Part shown: in pieces, positions 8,901-17,210 of the stretch | Layout: every line of letters begins with the position of its first letter | How positions within the stretch are numbered: position 1 is the first letter of the stretch | Assembly: GCF_001425685.1 (NCBI RefSeq) | Contig: NZ_LMCY01000049.1 | Coordinates: 25,601-89,600 of the forward strand | DNA: 64,000 nt | DNA from: Massilia sp. Root335 | GTDB taxonomy: Bacteria > Pseudomonadota > Gammaproteobacteria > Burkholderiales > Burkholderiaceae_D | Direction: 5' to 3' | Made by a program: the position numbers and the translations under genes | Notes under the pieces: generated by a model | What the model saw: only the letters and a program-made list of their open reading frames with translations | Databases searched by the model: none | What the model was told of the DNA's origin: nothing

Positions 8901-10651
8901 ACGTTCAGGTGGTCGATGTCGACCGTCGTGCCCGCGCCCTTGATGGTCAGGGGCAGGTAGTCGCCCAGGCCCTGGTACTGGTTGAATGCGTAACTCACGT
9001 AGCGCCATTGGCCCTGCGTGTCCGGCAGCAGGATCGTGTCGCCGAACGCGTCCATCGACGCTTCGCCGTTCGTGCGCACGCGGAACGCGACGCTGCGCGT
9101 GCCGTTGGCGTAGCCGAACACCGCCAGCCTGCTGCCCGCCCCGGTGGCCGCGACGCGCACGAACGACGCCGCGTCGTCCTGCATGGCCGTGCCGAAGCCG
9201 TCCAGCGACGTGAAGCGGTCTTCCACTTCGCGCAGCGGGTCGACGATGGGCTTCACGAGGAATTGCGTGCCCTCGCTTTCCGCCGCGGGCGGAATGAAGA
9301 GCCAGAAATCGCCGCCGCCGTCCACGCCGTCCCAGTTGTAGGTCGTCCGGTCCGCGAACATGCGCGTGAAGTTGGGCGCGCGCTGGCTCATGTCCAGGCC
9401 GCGCGTGTATTTGTAATAGTAGTACGGCTCCCACGTGTTCTGCGTGAGGCGGCCGCGGTACCCGCCCTGCAGCGTCTTGTAGACCACGGTCGGCACGCCG
9501 TTCGGGTCCGTGTGCGCGGCCGTCGGCACCCACGGCGTGTCGTAGCCGAGCATGAACCCGGCGAAGTATTCGGTCGCGTCCAGGATGCGGTCGTTCAGGA
9601 ATTCGTACGGCCCGACGGCATCGGGCGCCGTCGACGCCGTGCCGTCGACGGGATCGATCTTCGTGTCCTGCGACATCAGGAGGCGCGCCAGGATGCTCAT
9701 GTTCGTGACGTCGCCGGCGCCGTGCGCCTGGTCGCGTCCCATCTCCACGTGCTCCACCATGGGCGTGACGGCTTCTCCCGTGAGGTCGTTCTTCGTCACG
9801 AGGCGGAACAGCTGCTTGATCGAGCCGTTCTGGCCCTGGTCGACGGCCGTCTTGTTGATCGTGAACCACTCGACGCCCTCGTTCCAGCGCGCCCGGTTGC
9901 CCGTGAAGATATAGCCGGACATCGACCCGATCAGCGGATACAGGTGCTGGTTCATGAAGTGGTCGGGACTGTGGTTGAACGTCTCGGTGACGGGTACGAT
10001 GAGGTTGTTCGTCAGGTTCGCGGTGTCCTGGTCGGTCCACGCCAGCGCCGCCGTCTGGCAGCTCGTGTAGCGCATGATCTCGGCCGCCGCCATCATCCGG
10101 TTCATGGGAATGCCCGTGTGGATGTGGGCGTCCGTGTAATAGGCGTACTGGTTCGGGTCCATCTGCGCCCAGATGCGGATCAGGCGCATGGCGTTCGCGC
10201 GGTACGTCTCGTCGCCCGTCACGTAGTACAGGATGGCCTGGGTGTAGGCCTTGAGCGCGTCCGCGATGAACTTCGATTCCACGCCCTGGCTGTTGAAGGC
10301 GACCGTCCCCGGCCTGGTCGGGTCCGAACCGCTCTGGTTGTTCGACGAGATCGTCTTCGAGGCAGCGCCCGACAACAGCATCCGGTTGAAATACGTGTTC
10401 CAGGGTTCCTTCTGCGCCAGCACCTCGGCGCGCATGGTCTCCAGCACGTCCTTCGTCAGGCCGACGCCGGGATGCTTGAAGCCGCTCGCGTCGATCGATT
10501 CGTTGATGGTCGGCTGGTAGGTCGTGACGATGGTCTGGATCGTGTCGGCGGCAAAGGCATCGTGCGCGCCGGGGCCCATCGCGGCGATGGCGAGCGACAC
10601 GGCCAGCGCCGCTGCCCGCAGCAGGGGGGCGCGGGTACCGGTTTTCTTCAT
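5903..10651 (-). CDS. giant secreted alginate-lyase-like protein with tandem discoidin modules
   Basis: 1582-residue secreted protein. Signal peptide about 1-35 (ending AFA). Residues 40-480 are an alpha/alpha-toroid lyase domain of the alginate-lyase type, with HFMNQHLYP and MGRDQAHGAGD as likely active-site segments. Then come a beta-sandwich binding-like domain (about 485-600), an Ig-like domain (PPGARFD...), a helical FIVAR-like stretch (about 690-755), an F5/8 type C (discoidin, CBM32-like) domain, two tandem Ig-plus-discoidin units of 248 residues (about 889-1384), another Ig-like domain and a C-terminal beta domain. ATG 10651 has GGAGG eight bases upstream; an ATG at 10666 is too close to that site. 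Two LacI-type operators lie upstream. It pairs with the lyase at 2927, and the two may act on the same glycan. Exact PL family is unsure. Confidence 0.78.
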   Translation of the reverse strand: MKKTGTRAPLLRAAALAVSLAIAAMGPGAHDAFAADTIQTIVTTYQPTINESIDASGFKHPGVGLTKDVLETMRAEVLAQKEPWNTYFNRMLLSGAASKTISSNNQSGSDPTRPGTVAFNSQGVESKFIADALKAYTQAILYYVTGDETYRANAMRLIRIWAQMDPNQYAYYTDAHIHTGIPMNRMMAAAEIMRYTSCQTAALAWTDQDTANLTNNLIVPVTETFNHSPDHFMNQHLYPLIGSMSGYIFTGNRARWNEGVEWFTINKTAVDQGQNGSIKQLFRLVTKNDLTGEAVTPMVEHVEMGRDQAHGAGDVTNMSILARLLMSQDTKIDPVDGTASTAPDAVGPYEFLNDRILDATEYFAGFMLGYDTPWVPTAAHTDPNGVPTVVYKTLQGGYRGRLTQNTWEPYYYYKYTRGLDMSQRAPNFTRMFADRTTYNWDGVDGGGDFWLFIPPAAESEGTQFLVKPIVDPLREVEDRFTSLDGFGTAMQDDAASFVRVAATGAGSRLAVFGYANGTRSVAFRVRTNGEASMDAFGDTILLPDTQGQWRYVSYAFNQYQGLGDYLPLTIKGAGTTVDIDHLNVNPGTAITPPVFTSGDAALSLYTNAGSTATVAYSFAATDATATDVLTYKIDNLPPGARFDSTTGAFSWVPTQAGTYDFIVTSTDGTVVTSKAARIVVSADRQSAIAAVTAAYKPGTLYTSQTLAVYNAAYADATNAVATAGDDQFYQKLGALQAAMTGLAELTPLLADGSMNFANMFVSSTFGTAVPNLLDGSSDSFVFYGQAQNLTHTMDFGPSYKVNASAFQLQVRTSFPERIGGVTVFGSNDNENWVRLTPGMTAVTEDMQTLDVSDDLKNQQFRFLKLQMIEPSSTMFEMAEFRIFGIRHETVNQLSSVSLASDQALKKRIVPGNTVKLNFQAAAPINAVTATIQGQPAQVSTTDNVNYTATAVMPGDVKPGNVKFLLNYKTAAGVDAEPVLFTTDSTSLFIADQTNYLDNLLAITSLKDSSGRNATDLLATVNTLFDSNLASGTDFRVNGSGYGGWVMFDFKEGGQATIQRAEVIGRQDQYSSRINGTVVQGSNDNTSWTTISNAAGNTADWQTLTVGSPQPYRYIRITNGNNWYGNMEELRLYGTAASSNKIATVSMSSAQALRTRIVPGNAVKLTFTAKEAVSNVAVAIQGVPAAVTTTDNINFTATATLNEGVAAGAVKFAISYKQANGADGFTSTATTDNTGLTLVDEADTIRNVAAVATLIDSSVNRPASTTLGNVNNLFDANLGSISDFRTGSNNSGAGSFITFDFKSGNQVNLTGVELAARQDQYYTRAKGTVIQGSNDNTSWTTLTSPAASTPEWQTFPVASAAPYRYIRIYNGGTWFGNLSEVRLHGSLHGADTTPPVTTAATDPASAANGTPATNVTVTLSASDVGGSVAATYYTVDGGARQTGTALALATTGSHTVAYWSVDAAGNTEAQHTLAVNIAPADVSTGVRMTQQGATLNRATGKYVGGVTVTNTGATALAGPLWLTLNGLTAGVTLDGAAGTNGGAPYVVVGGPLNPGATLTVPLTFTNPARGIVGYTPALYQPHF
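6500..7985 (-). repeat. 744-bp intragenic tandem repeat (Ig plus discoidin module)
   Basis: Two diverged copies of a module with a 744-base period; corresponding points are 7928 and 7184. Shared landmarks are RIVPGN, TTDN, RQDQY, VQGSNDNTSW / IQGSNDNTSW and PYRYIRI. Each copy has an Ig-like part followed by a discoidin part. The edges are approximate. Confidence 0.75.
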
Positions 10652-10700
10652 TTGAGTCTCCTCCATGGTTTTGTTTTTGCGGGATCGTCGACCACGTCTA

Positions 10701-10714
10701 TGTTATCGATACCC
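10701..10714. promoter_or_regulatory. LacI-type operator 1, giant lyase gene
   Basis: TGTTATCGATACCC matches TGTTATCGATAACA at 12 of 14 positions. It sits directly after the predicted transcription start (near 10715), 50 bases before the ATG. Confidence 0.65.
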
Positions 10715-10721
10715 CGCGTAA

Positions 10722-10730
10722 AGTCTAGCA
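10722..10730 (-). promoter_or_regulatory. extended -10 promoter of the giant lyase gene
   Basis: Minus strand TGCTAGACT fits an extended -10 and shares the core CATGCTAG with the promoter at 2851. It lies between two operators whose centres are 68 bases apart. No good -35 is present. Confidence 0.45.
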
Positions 10731-10768
10731 TGCGCAGGCCGGAACAAAATATCCTGTCGCGAAATATT

Positions 10769-10782
10769 TGTGATCGATAACC
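10769..10782. promoter_or_regulatory. LacI-type operator 2, giant lyase gene
   Basis: TGTGATCGATAACC matches the consensus at 12 of 14 positions. It lies about 55-67 bases upstream of the predicted start, so with operator 1 it flanks the promoter, as in looping LacI-type control. The rest of 10652-10925 shows no gene; a TAGAAT (10887-10892) may serve the rightward pilus-type genes. Confidence 0.6.
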
Positions 10783-10925
10783 AGAAGGCGCGGTGGCGCC
10801 GCGGCGGGTCGACCGCCAGGTCCGCGCGGCCTGGGGCATGCGCTAGCGCAATTGGGCCAAGTCAAATATCCCCTGAACACGGGGACTAGAATCGGCAGAG
10901 GGCCAATGATCCTGAAGAGGCGGAA

Positions 10926-11402
10926 ATGTTAACGCGACGCAAATTTTCCAGGAATGCCGCGAGCGGGTATATCGCTGTCGAAATGGCGTTTGTCCTGCCG
11001 ATCTTCATCCTGCTGTTGGCCGTTCCCTTCTTTTTCGCCCGCGTGTTCTGGTATTACAGCGTCGGCGAAAAGGCGGCGCACGACGCCGCCCGCTATTTGT
11101 CGATGGCGAACCAGGCGGAAATGCGGACCTATGGCGGCGGTTTCAGCGAGGCCAAGGTGCCGGCGGTCGCCCGCTGGATCGCGCAACAGGAACTCGAGGA
11201 GATTCTTCCGTTCACGGACGGCATCAACATCACGCTCCTGTGCGACTCGATCGTCTGTGGCGGCGCCGTGCCGGCGACGGTACGCGCCGATATCCAGATC
11301 GGCCTGCATGACACGATTCTCAGCCCATTGACGTCGGAATATCTGGGCAATACCAACATGACCCTCAACAGCCACGTCACGATGCTTTACGCCGGGGACT
11401 GA
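10926..11402 (+). CDS. TadE-like pilus assembly protein (first)
   Basis: 158-residue single-span protein of the TadE/TadG pseudopilin-like family. The N-terminus is basic, followed by SGYIAVEMAFVLPIFILLL, where the Glu before the hydrophobic span is the feature of this class; the rest is periplasmic. In Tad systems such proteins are minor pilins or assembly factors at the inner membrane. AGAGGCGG lies before the ATG. It is followed after 63 bases by a TadG-like and then another TadE-like gene. No Tad ATPase, prepilin peptidase, secretin or major pilin is in the window. Confidence 0.75.
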   Translation: MLTRRKFSRNAASGYIAVEMAFVLPIFILLLAVPFFFARVFWYYSVGEKAAHDAARYLSMANQAEMRTYGGGFSEAKVPAVARWIAQQELEEILPFTDGINITLLCDSIVCGGAVPATVRADIQIGLHDTILSPLTSEYLGNTNMTLNSHVTMLYAGD

Positions 11403-11465
11403 CCGATATTCCCGGTCTCGATCTGGCGCGGGCCCGTTCGAATAATGCGGAGTCGGAGAAAACGT

Positions 11466-12959
11466 ATGGAAACGATCAACAGCGTAGCGGCCGCCCGGCC
11501 GGCGCCGCGGCCCGCCCCGGCCATGCCGCTTCGGCAGGACGGTGCGATCGGGATCATGTTCGCCGCCGGGCTCATTATCATGATCGGCTTTTTTGCCCTG
11601 GCCATCGACCTGTCCCAGATGTACAACCGCAAAATGGAATTGCAGAATACGGCGGATACGGTGGCATTGGCGGCCGCGCTGGAACTCGACGGCACGACCC
11701 AGGGCATTACCAACGCGCTGCAGAAAGCGGCGGAGCGCTTTACCGCGGCGCCGCCCGCCGGGCTCACTTACCACTACAACAACAGCGCCATGAGCTGGTC
11801 CGATGCGGCCATCGAGTTCGGCCGGGGTCCGGCGGGACCGTGGAAATCGGCCTCGGAGGCAAAGACACAGCCCGACGGACTGCTCTTTGCGAAAGTCGAC
11901 ACGAGCGGCCTCGATCAAGACTACGGCAAGGTCACGACGCTGTTCGCCCGGACCCTCACGCGCTCGTCCGACGCGTCGACCAGCGGCCGCGCCGTCGCCG
12001 GCCGCGCGGCCGTCAGGGTCACCCCGCTGGGCATCTGCGCCATGCGCAGCGAATCGCATCGCAATCACAACGGCGAACTGGAGGAATACGGCTACCGCCG
12101 CGGCGTGGCCTACAATCTGCTCGACCTGAACGTGCCCGCCGCCGCCGCCGGGAAGACGTTCCTCGTCAATCCGTTCGCGAACAGCGCCGTGATCAGCGAC
12201 GTGGCCACCCTCGCCCCTTTCGTCTGCACCGGAACGATGGCAATGACCCGGCTGACCGGCGGCAAAGTCACCGTCTCGTCCCCGTTTCCGATCGGGAGCC
12301 TCTATTACTACCTGAATTCGCGCTTCGGTTCCTACAGCGCGCCGCTGGCCGCATGCGATGCCCGCACGGCCCCCTCGGACGCGAATATCAAGGAATATCC
12401 CTACAACGGCAGCAACTCCTGGATGCGCGTCACACCGACGGCGCAATCGGCCGCCCTGCTGCTGGATACTGACCGGCGCTGGACCGTCGCGGGCCCGGAC
12501 ACGGCGCCCGGCGGCACGACGAATGCGCAATTCGGCGTGCTGTGGTCGTACGCAAAGGCGGTTCCCTATGCCGCCTACCAACAGGCGGGCGAACCGGAAC
12601 CGGCGGGCGGCTACAGTACCTACGATACGTCCGCCTGGGCCACTTTGTATAATCCCGGCCAGCCCACCACGTCGACGACGACGCCGTACCCCACGAGCCA
12701 ATCCACGCCCACGCCCTATTCGTACACGAACGGGACGACCTTCTTCAAGACCTCCCCGGCGGGGAACAAGAGCGTACGCAACCGGCGCGTCCTGAACCTG
12801 CCGTTATTGGAATGCCCCGTGTCCGGCAGCAAGGCGACCGTACTCGGCATCGGCAAATTCTTCATGCCGGTCGCCGCCACCAGCAGCTCGCTCTACGGCG
12901 AATTCGCCGGACTCGTTCCCGAGCAATCATTGGGCGCCCAAGTGGAGTTGTACCCATGA
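11466..12959 (+). CDS. TadG-like protein
   Basis: 497-residue protein with a proline-rich N-terminus, QDGAIGIMFAAGLI leading into a single membrane span (about residues 30-52), then the DLSQMYNRKMELQNTADTVALAAAL segment typical of TadG and related Flp-pilus proteins. The large remainder is extracytoplasmic, with a Thr/Ser/Pro-rich patch (about residues 398-430). Start ATG 11466 has GGAG seven bases upstream. Its stop overlaps the start of the next gene by four bases (ATGA). No clear von Willebrand A motif is visible, unlike many TadG proteins. Confidence 0.7.
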   Translation: METINSVAAARPAPRPAPAMPLRQDGAIGIMFAAGLIIMIGFFALAIDLSQMYNRKMELQNTADTVALAAALELDGTTQGITNALQKAAERFTAAPPAGLTYHYNNSAMSWSDAAIEFGRGPAGPWKSASEAKTQPDGLLFAKVDTSGLDQDYGKVTTLFARTLTRSSDASTSGRAVAGRAAVRVTPLGICAMRSESHRNHNGELEEYGYRRGVAYNLLDLNVPAAAAGKTFLVNPFANSAVISDVATLAPFVCTGTMAMTRLTGGKVTVSSPFPIGSLYYYLNSRFGSYSAPLAACDARTAPSDANIKEYPYNGSNSWMRVTPTAQSAALLLDTDRRWTVAGPDTAPGGTTNAQFGVLWSYAKAVPYAAYQQAGEPEPAGGYSTYDTSAWATLYNPGQPTTSTTTPYPTSQSTPTPYSYTNGTTFFKTSPAGNKSVRNRRVLNLPLLECPVSGSKATVLGIGKFFMPVAATSSSLYGEFAGLVPEQSLGAQVELYP

Positions 12960-13552
12960 AGACCTTATCGACCCTGCGCCGGCAGCGCCCGGCGCGACAA
13001 CGGGGCGTTGCCGCCATCGAGTTCGCCCTCGTCGCCGTCATCTTCTTCCTGCTGTTTTTCGGCATCATCGAACTGGCGCGGGCCATGTACCTGTGCAACA
13101 CCCTGCAGGAAGTCACGCGCAGGGCGGCGGCACTCGCCGTGAACACGGATTTCAGCGACGCCGCGGCGATGCAGAGCGTGCGTCAGCAGGCCGTCTTCCG
13201 CACGTCCCCCGGCCTGCTGGCCTTTGGCGACCCGATCACCGACCAGAACGTCAAGATCGACTACCTGCAGATACCCTCGGACTCGTCGGTGCCCGTATCG
13301 ATGACCGGCACGTTGCCCGCCAGCCCCCAGGAAAACCGCGTGAACTGCATGCGCGATCCGAACGCCGTGAACTGCATCCAGCTCGTCAGGGTGCGCATCT
13401 GCCTGGCCGGCGGCGACAGCGGCAGCTGCGACCCCGTGCCCTACAAGGGCCTCGTGTCCCTCATCCCCCTCGCGTTCAACCTGCCACGGGCCACCACGAT
13501 CGCCAAGGCCGAGACGCTGGGCATGCCGCCCGGGATGCCGTGCGGCTGCTAG
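12956..13552 (+). CDS. TadE-like pilus assembly protein (second)
   Basis: 198-residue protein with RGVAAIEFALVAVIFFLLFFGIIELARAM, the classic TadE signature of a Glu just inside a hydrophobic span, then a periplasmic part with several cysteines (two near NCMRDPNAVNC, others in RICLAGG and the final CGC), suggesting disulphides. It is translationally coupled to the TadG-like gene. Its TAG stop overlaps the stop codon of the converging RidA gene at 13549-13552. Confidence 0.78.
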   Translation: MKTLSTLRRQRPARQRGVAAIEFALVAVIFFLLFFGIIELARAMYLCNTLQEVTRRAAALAVNTDFSDAAAMQSVRQQAVFRTSPGLLAFGDPITDQNVKIDYLQIPSDSSVPVSMTGTLPASPQENRVNCMRDPNAVNCIQLVRVRICLAGGDSGSCDPVPYKGLVSLIPLAFNLPRATTIAKAETLGMPPGMPCGC

Positions 13553-13938
13553 GGCACCACGGCCGTCGCCTCGATTTCCACCCGCGCGCGGTCCTCGATC
13601 AGCGCCCGCACTTCGACGGCCGTCATGGCCGGATAATGGGCGCCGATGATCTCGCGGTAAGCCGCGCCCAGTTCGGCCGACGCCGCGAGGTATTCGCGCT
13701 TGTCGACCACGTACCAGGTCATGCGCACGAGGTGCTCGGGCCCTGCCTGCGCCTCGCGCAGCACGGCGACCACGTTGAGCAGCGCCTGGCGCGCCTGGGA
13801 CGCGAACCCGTCGCTCTCGAATTCGCCGCGCGCGTTCCAGCCGATCATCCCGCTCACGAACACGAGGCGGCCGCTCGCCGCAATGCCGTTCGCGTAGCCG
13901 CGCGGGCGCGGCCAGAGCGGTGGTTGCAGGATCTCCAT
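13549..13938 (-). CDS. RidA family enamine/imine deaminase
   Basis: 129-residue RidA/YjgF/YER057c-type protein. Family members hydrolyse reactive enamines or imines to ketones and ammonia. VFVSGMIGW and the C-terminal EVRALIEDRARVEIEATAV segment (family pattern: Arg, then an acidic residue near the end) support the call. Its start overlaps the stop of the acyl-CoA dehydrogenase (TGATG), making it the last gene of the aromatic-CoA operon. Removal of the amino group from an enamine made from 2-amino-5-oxocyclohexene-carboxyl-CoA is a plausible job there (inference). Confidence 0.88.
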   Translation of the reverse strand: MEILQPPLWPRPRGYANGIAASGRLVFVSGMIGWNARGEFESDGFASQARQALLNVVAVLREAQAGPEHLVRMTWYVVDKREYLAASAELGAAYREIIGAHYPAMTAVEVRALIEDRARVEIEATAVVP

Positions 13939-15095
13939 CACGTTCCTTCCTTGGCTTCGCGCAGCAGTTCGCGCGCGATGATCAGTTGCTGCACTTCGGT
14001 GGCGCCCTCGTAGATGCGCAGGGCGCGGATCTCGCGATAGAGCCGCTCGGCCGGATGGCCGCTGGTGACGCCCAGCCCGCCGAACATCTGCACCGCCGCG
14101 TCGATCACCTGCTGCGCCGATTCCGTCGCCGTCATCTTCGCCATCGCCGCTTCCTTCGTCACTTTGGCGCCGCGGTCGCGCTGCCACGCCGCGCGGTACG
14201 TCAGCAATGCGCCCGCATCGATCGACGTCGCCATCTGCGCGAGCTTCGCCTGCGTCAGCTGGAAGTCGGCCAGGGTCTGGCCGAACATCCGGCGGTGCTG
14301 TGCATGCGCCAGCGCCTCGTCGAACGCCCGACGCGCGAAGCCCAGCGCCGCCGCCGCGACGGACGTGCGGAACACGTCGAGCGTCGCCATCGCCACCTTG
14401 AAGCCCTGCCCCGCCAAGCCGATGCGCTGCGCGGCCGGCACCCGGCAACCGTCGAAACGCAGCCGCGCCAGCGGGTGCGGCGCGATCACGGCGATGCGCT
14501 CCGCGATCGAGAATCCCGGCGTGTCCGCGTCGACGATGAAGGCGCTGATGCCGCGCGCGCCCGGCGCCTCGCCCGTGCGCGCGAACACCACGTAGAAATC
14601 CGCGATGCCGCCGTTGGAGATCCACGTCTTCTCGCCATCGAGGACATACGCATCGCCGTCGGCCCGCGCGGCGCAGCGCATGGCGGCGACGTCCGAACCG
14701 GCATCCGGCTCCGACAGCGCGAACGCCGCGATGGCCGCGCCGCGCGCCACGCGCGGCAGGTAGCGCTCGCGCTGCGCGTCCGTGCCGAACAGGCTGATGG
14801 CGCCCGCGCCGAGGCCCTGCATGGCGAACGCGAAATCCGCGAGGCCATTGTGGCGCGCCAGCGTCTCGCGGATCAGGCAGATGGCCCGGGTATCGATCGC
14901 CGTCCCCGCGCCCGCGATCGCATGCCGCAGCCAGCCGCCTTCGCCCAGCAGGCGCACGAGGCGCCGGCAATCGGCGTCGACGTCGGCGCCGTGCAGGCCG
15001 CGCACGGTGTGCCCCGCCCACTCGTCGAGCGCCGCCTCCAGGTCGACGTGCCGTCCTTCGAAGAACGGCCACTCGAGATAACCCTTGTCCGCCAT
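13938..15095 (-). CDS. acyl-CoA dehydrogenase
   Basis: 385-residue FAD flavoenzyme of the acyl-CoA dehydrogenase family, catalysing alpha,beta-oxidation of an acyl-CoA with electron transfer to ETF. Visible features are SEPDAGSDVAAM, the TWISNG flavin-binding segment and the C-terminal IYEGATEVQQ carrying the likely catalytic Glu. The start ATG 15095 is one base after the preceding stop, with GAGGGGG as ribosome site. In this operon it should act on ring-derived or ring-opened CoA thioesters. Its exact substrate cannot be read from sequence. Confidence 0.9.
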   Translation of the reverse strand: MADKGYLEWPFFEGRHVDLEAALDEWAGHTVRGLHGADVDADCRRLVRLLGEGGWLRHAIAGAGTAIDTRAICLIRETLARHNGLADFAFAMQGLGAGAISLFGTDAQRERYLPRVARGAAIAAFALSEPDAGSDVAAMRCAARADGDAYVLDGEKTWISNGGIADFYVVFARTGEAPGARGISAFIVDADTPGFSIAERIAVIAPHPLARLRFDGCRVPAAQRIGLAGQGFKVAMATLDVFRTSVAAAALGFARRAFDEALAHAQHRRMFGQTLADFQLTQAKLAQMATSIDAGALLTYRAAWQRDRGAKVTKEAAMAKMTATESAQQVIDAAVQMFGGLGVTSGHPAERLYREIRALRIYEGATEVQQLIIARELLREAKEGT

Positions 15096-15096
15096 G

Positions 15097-15951
<855 letters not shown>

Positions 15952-15966
15952 GGTGTGCTCCTGGTT

Positions 15967-16458
15967 TTAGTCGTCGTTGTCGTTCAGATGCCGCTTCATC
16001 GAGTCCAGCAGCGCGATCATCTTCGTCTTGTCGGCGGCGGGGATGTCGCGGAACAGGTCCGCCACCCAGCCTTCGTGCACGGCCGCCATGCCGGCGAACG
16101 TCGTGCGGCCCAGCGGCGTGAGCTTGACCATGTACGCGCGCCCGTCCTGCGGATCGGCCACCCGCACGACCAGCCGTTCGCGTTCCAGCTGGTCCGCGAT
16201 GCCCGTGACGTTGCCGCCCGTGACCATCATCCGCTTCGACAGCTCGCCCATCCGCAAGCCGTCCGGATGGCGCTCCAGCTGGGCCATCAGGTCGAAGCGC
16301 GGCAGCGTGATGCCGAACGTGGCGCGCAGGCGGCCGCGGATCGTGGCCTCGACGCGCGTCGTGCAGGCCAGCATGCGCAGCCACAGCTTGAGGGCCTGGT
16401 GATGCTCGCCCGTCAGGCGCGCCGTCAGGTCGGGCGGGGCATCGTGCGCGGGCTTCAC
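15967..16458 (-). CDS. MarR family transcriptional regulator
   Basis: 163-residue winged-helix regulator: helix-turn-helix around RMGELSKRMMVTGGNVTGIADQLE (about residues 68-92) and the wing DPQDGRAYMVKLT. Start is a GTG at 16458 overlapping the SDR stop (GTGA), since no ATG fits the N-terminus. It lies in the middle of the aromatic-CoA operon. MarR proteins of aromatic-CoA operons usually repress and release DNA on binding the CoA thioester, so autoregulation is likely. A candidate operator, CTTTA-N4-TAAAG, lies at 21262-21275 before the first gene. Confidence 0.87.
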   Translation of the reverse strand: MKPAHDAPPDLTARLTGEHHQALKLWLRMLACTTRVEATIRGRLRATFGITLPRFDLMAQLERHPDGLRMGELSKRMMVTGGNVTGIADQLERERLVVRVADPQDGRAYMVKLTPLGRTTFAGMAAVHEGWVADLFRDIPAADKTKMIALLDSMKRHLNDNDD

Positions 16459-17210
16459 ATGACCTCCCCGCCGGCCACCGCGATGGCCTGGCCGTTCAGT
16501 GCGGCCGCACCGGGCATGCAGAGCCAGGCGACCGCGTGCGCCACTTCGTCCGGCTGCACCAGCCGGCCCTGCGGATTCGCGGCCGCCAGTCCGGCGCGCG
16601 CCTGTTCCTCGGAGCGGCCGGTCTTGCGCGCGATGTTGGCCACGGCGTCCGCCACGATGTCCGTCTCGGTATAGCCCGGACAGACGGCATTCACGGTGAC
16701 GCCGCGGTGCGCGACTTCCAGCGCCAGCGCGCGCGTGAGGCCGACGAGGCCGTGCTTGGCCGCGCAATAGGCCGCCACGTAGCGGTAGCCCGTGAGGCCG
16801 GCCGTCGAGGCGACGTTGACGATGCGTCCCCAGCCCGCGTCCGCCATGCCCGGCAGCGCGGCCTGGATGCAGTGCCAGGCGCCGGTCAGGTTCACGTCCA
16901 GCATGCGCTGCCACAGCGCGTCATCGGTACGTCCGAACGGCGCCGACGCCGCCTGGCCCGCATTGTTGACGAGGATGTCCACGGCGCCCGCGTCCGCGAA
17001 CGCTTGCGCGACGCCGGCCGGATCGGTCACGTCCAGCGTCCGCCACGCCGCGCCGCCGCCCAGGCCGGCCGCCGCCGCTTCCAGTGCGGCCGCGTCGCGC
17101 GCCATCAGGGTCACGCGCGCGCCCTGCGCCAGCAAGGCGCGCGCGATCGCGAGGCCGATGCCGCGGCTGGCGCCCGTCACCACGGCATGTTTTCCAATCA
17201 AAGTGTCCAT
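16455..17210 (-). CDS. SDR family 3-hydroxyacyl-CoA dehydrogenase-like oxidoreductase
   Basis: 251-residue short-chain dehydrogenase. TGASRGIG (about residues 13-20) binds the nucleotide, NNAG is at about 87-90, and the catalytic Ser / Tyr-x3-Lys are seen in VASTAGLTGYRYVAAYCAAKHG. NAD(P)-dependent oxidation of a hydroxyacyl-CoA fits its place between the monooxygenase/reductase and the hydratase. GGAGGG precedes ATG 17210, which overlaps the previous stop (TGATG). Confidence 0.9.
   Translation of the reverse strand: MDTLIGKHAVVTGASRGIGLAIARALLAQGARVTLMARDAAALEAAAAGLGGGAAWRTLDVTDPAGVAQAFADAGAVDILVNNAGQAASAPFGRTDDALWQRMLDVNLTGAWHCIQAALPGMADAGWGRIVNVASTAGLTGYRYVAAYCAAKHGLVGLTRALALEVAHRGVTVNAVCPGYTETDIVADAVANIARKTGRSEEQARAGLAAANPQGRLVQPDEVAHAVAWLCMPGAAALNGQAIAVAGGEVM

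Noticed and set aside
5270..10780. An 1836-codon open frame on the plus strand opposite the giant lyase.
   Set aside because: It is Arg/His/Val-rich, lacks any domain, and lies antisense to a gene with clear signal, domains and ribosome site; long antisense frames are expected at this GC content.
10926..13552. Horizontally acquired island around the TadE/G genes.
   Set aside because: Codon and base use look like the neighbours, with no tRNA, integrase or direct repeats at the edges.
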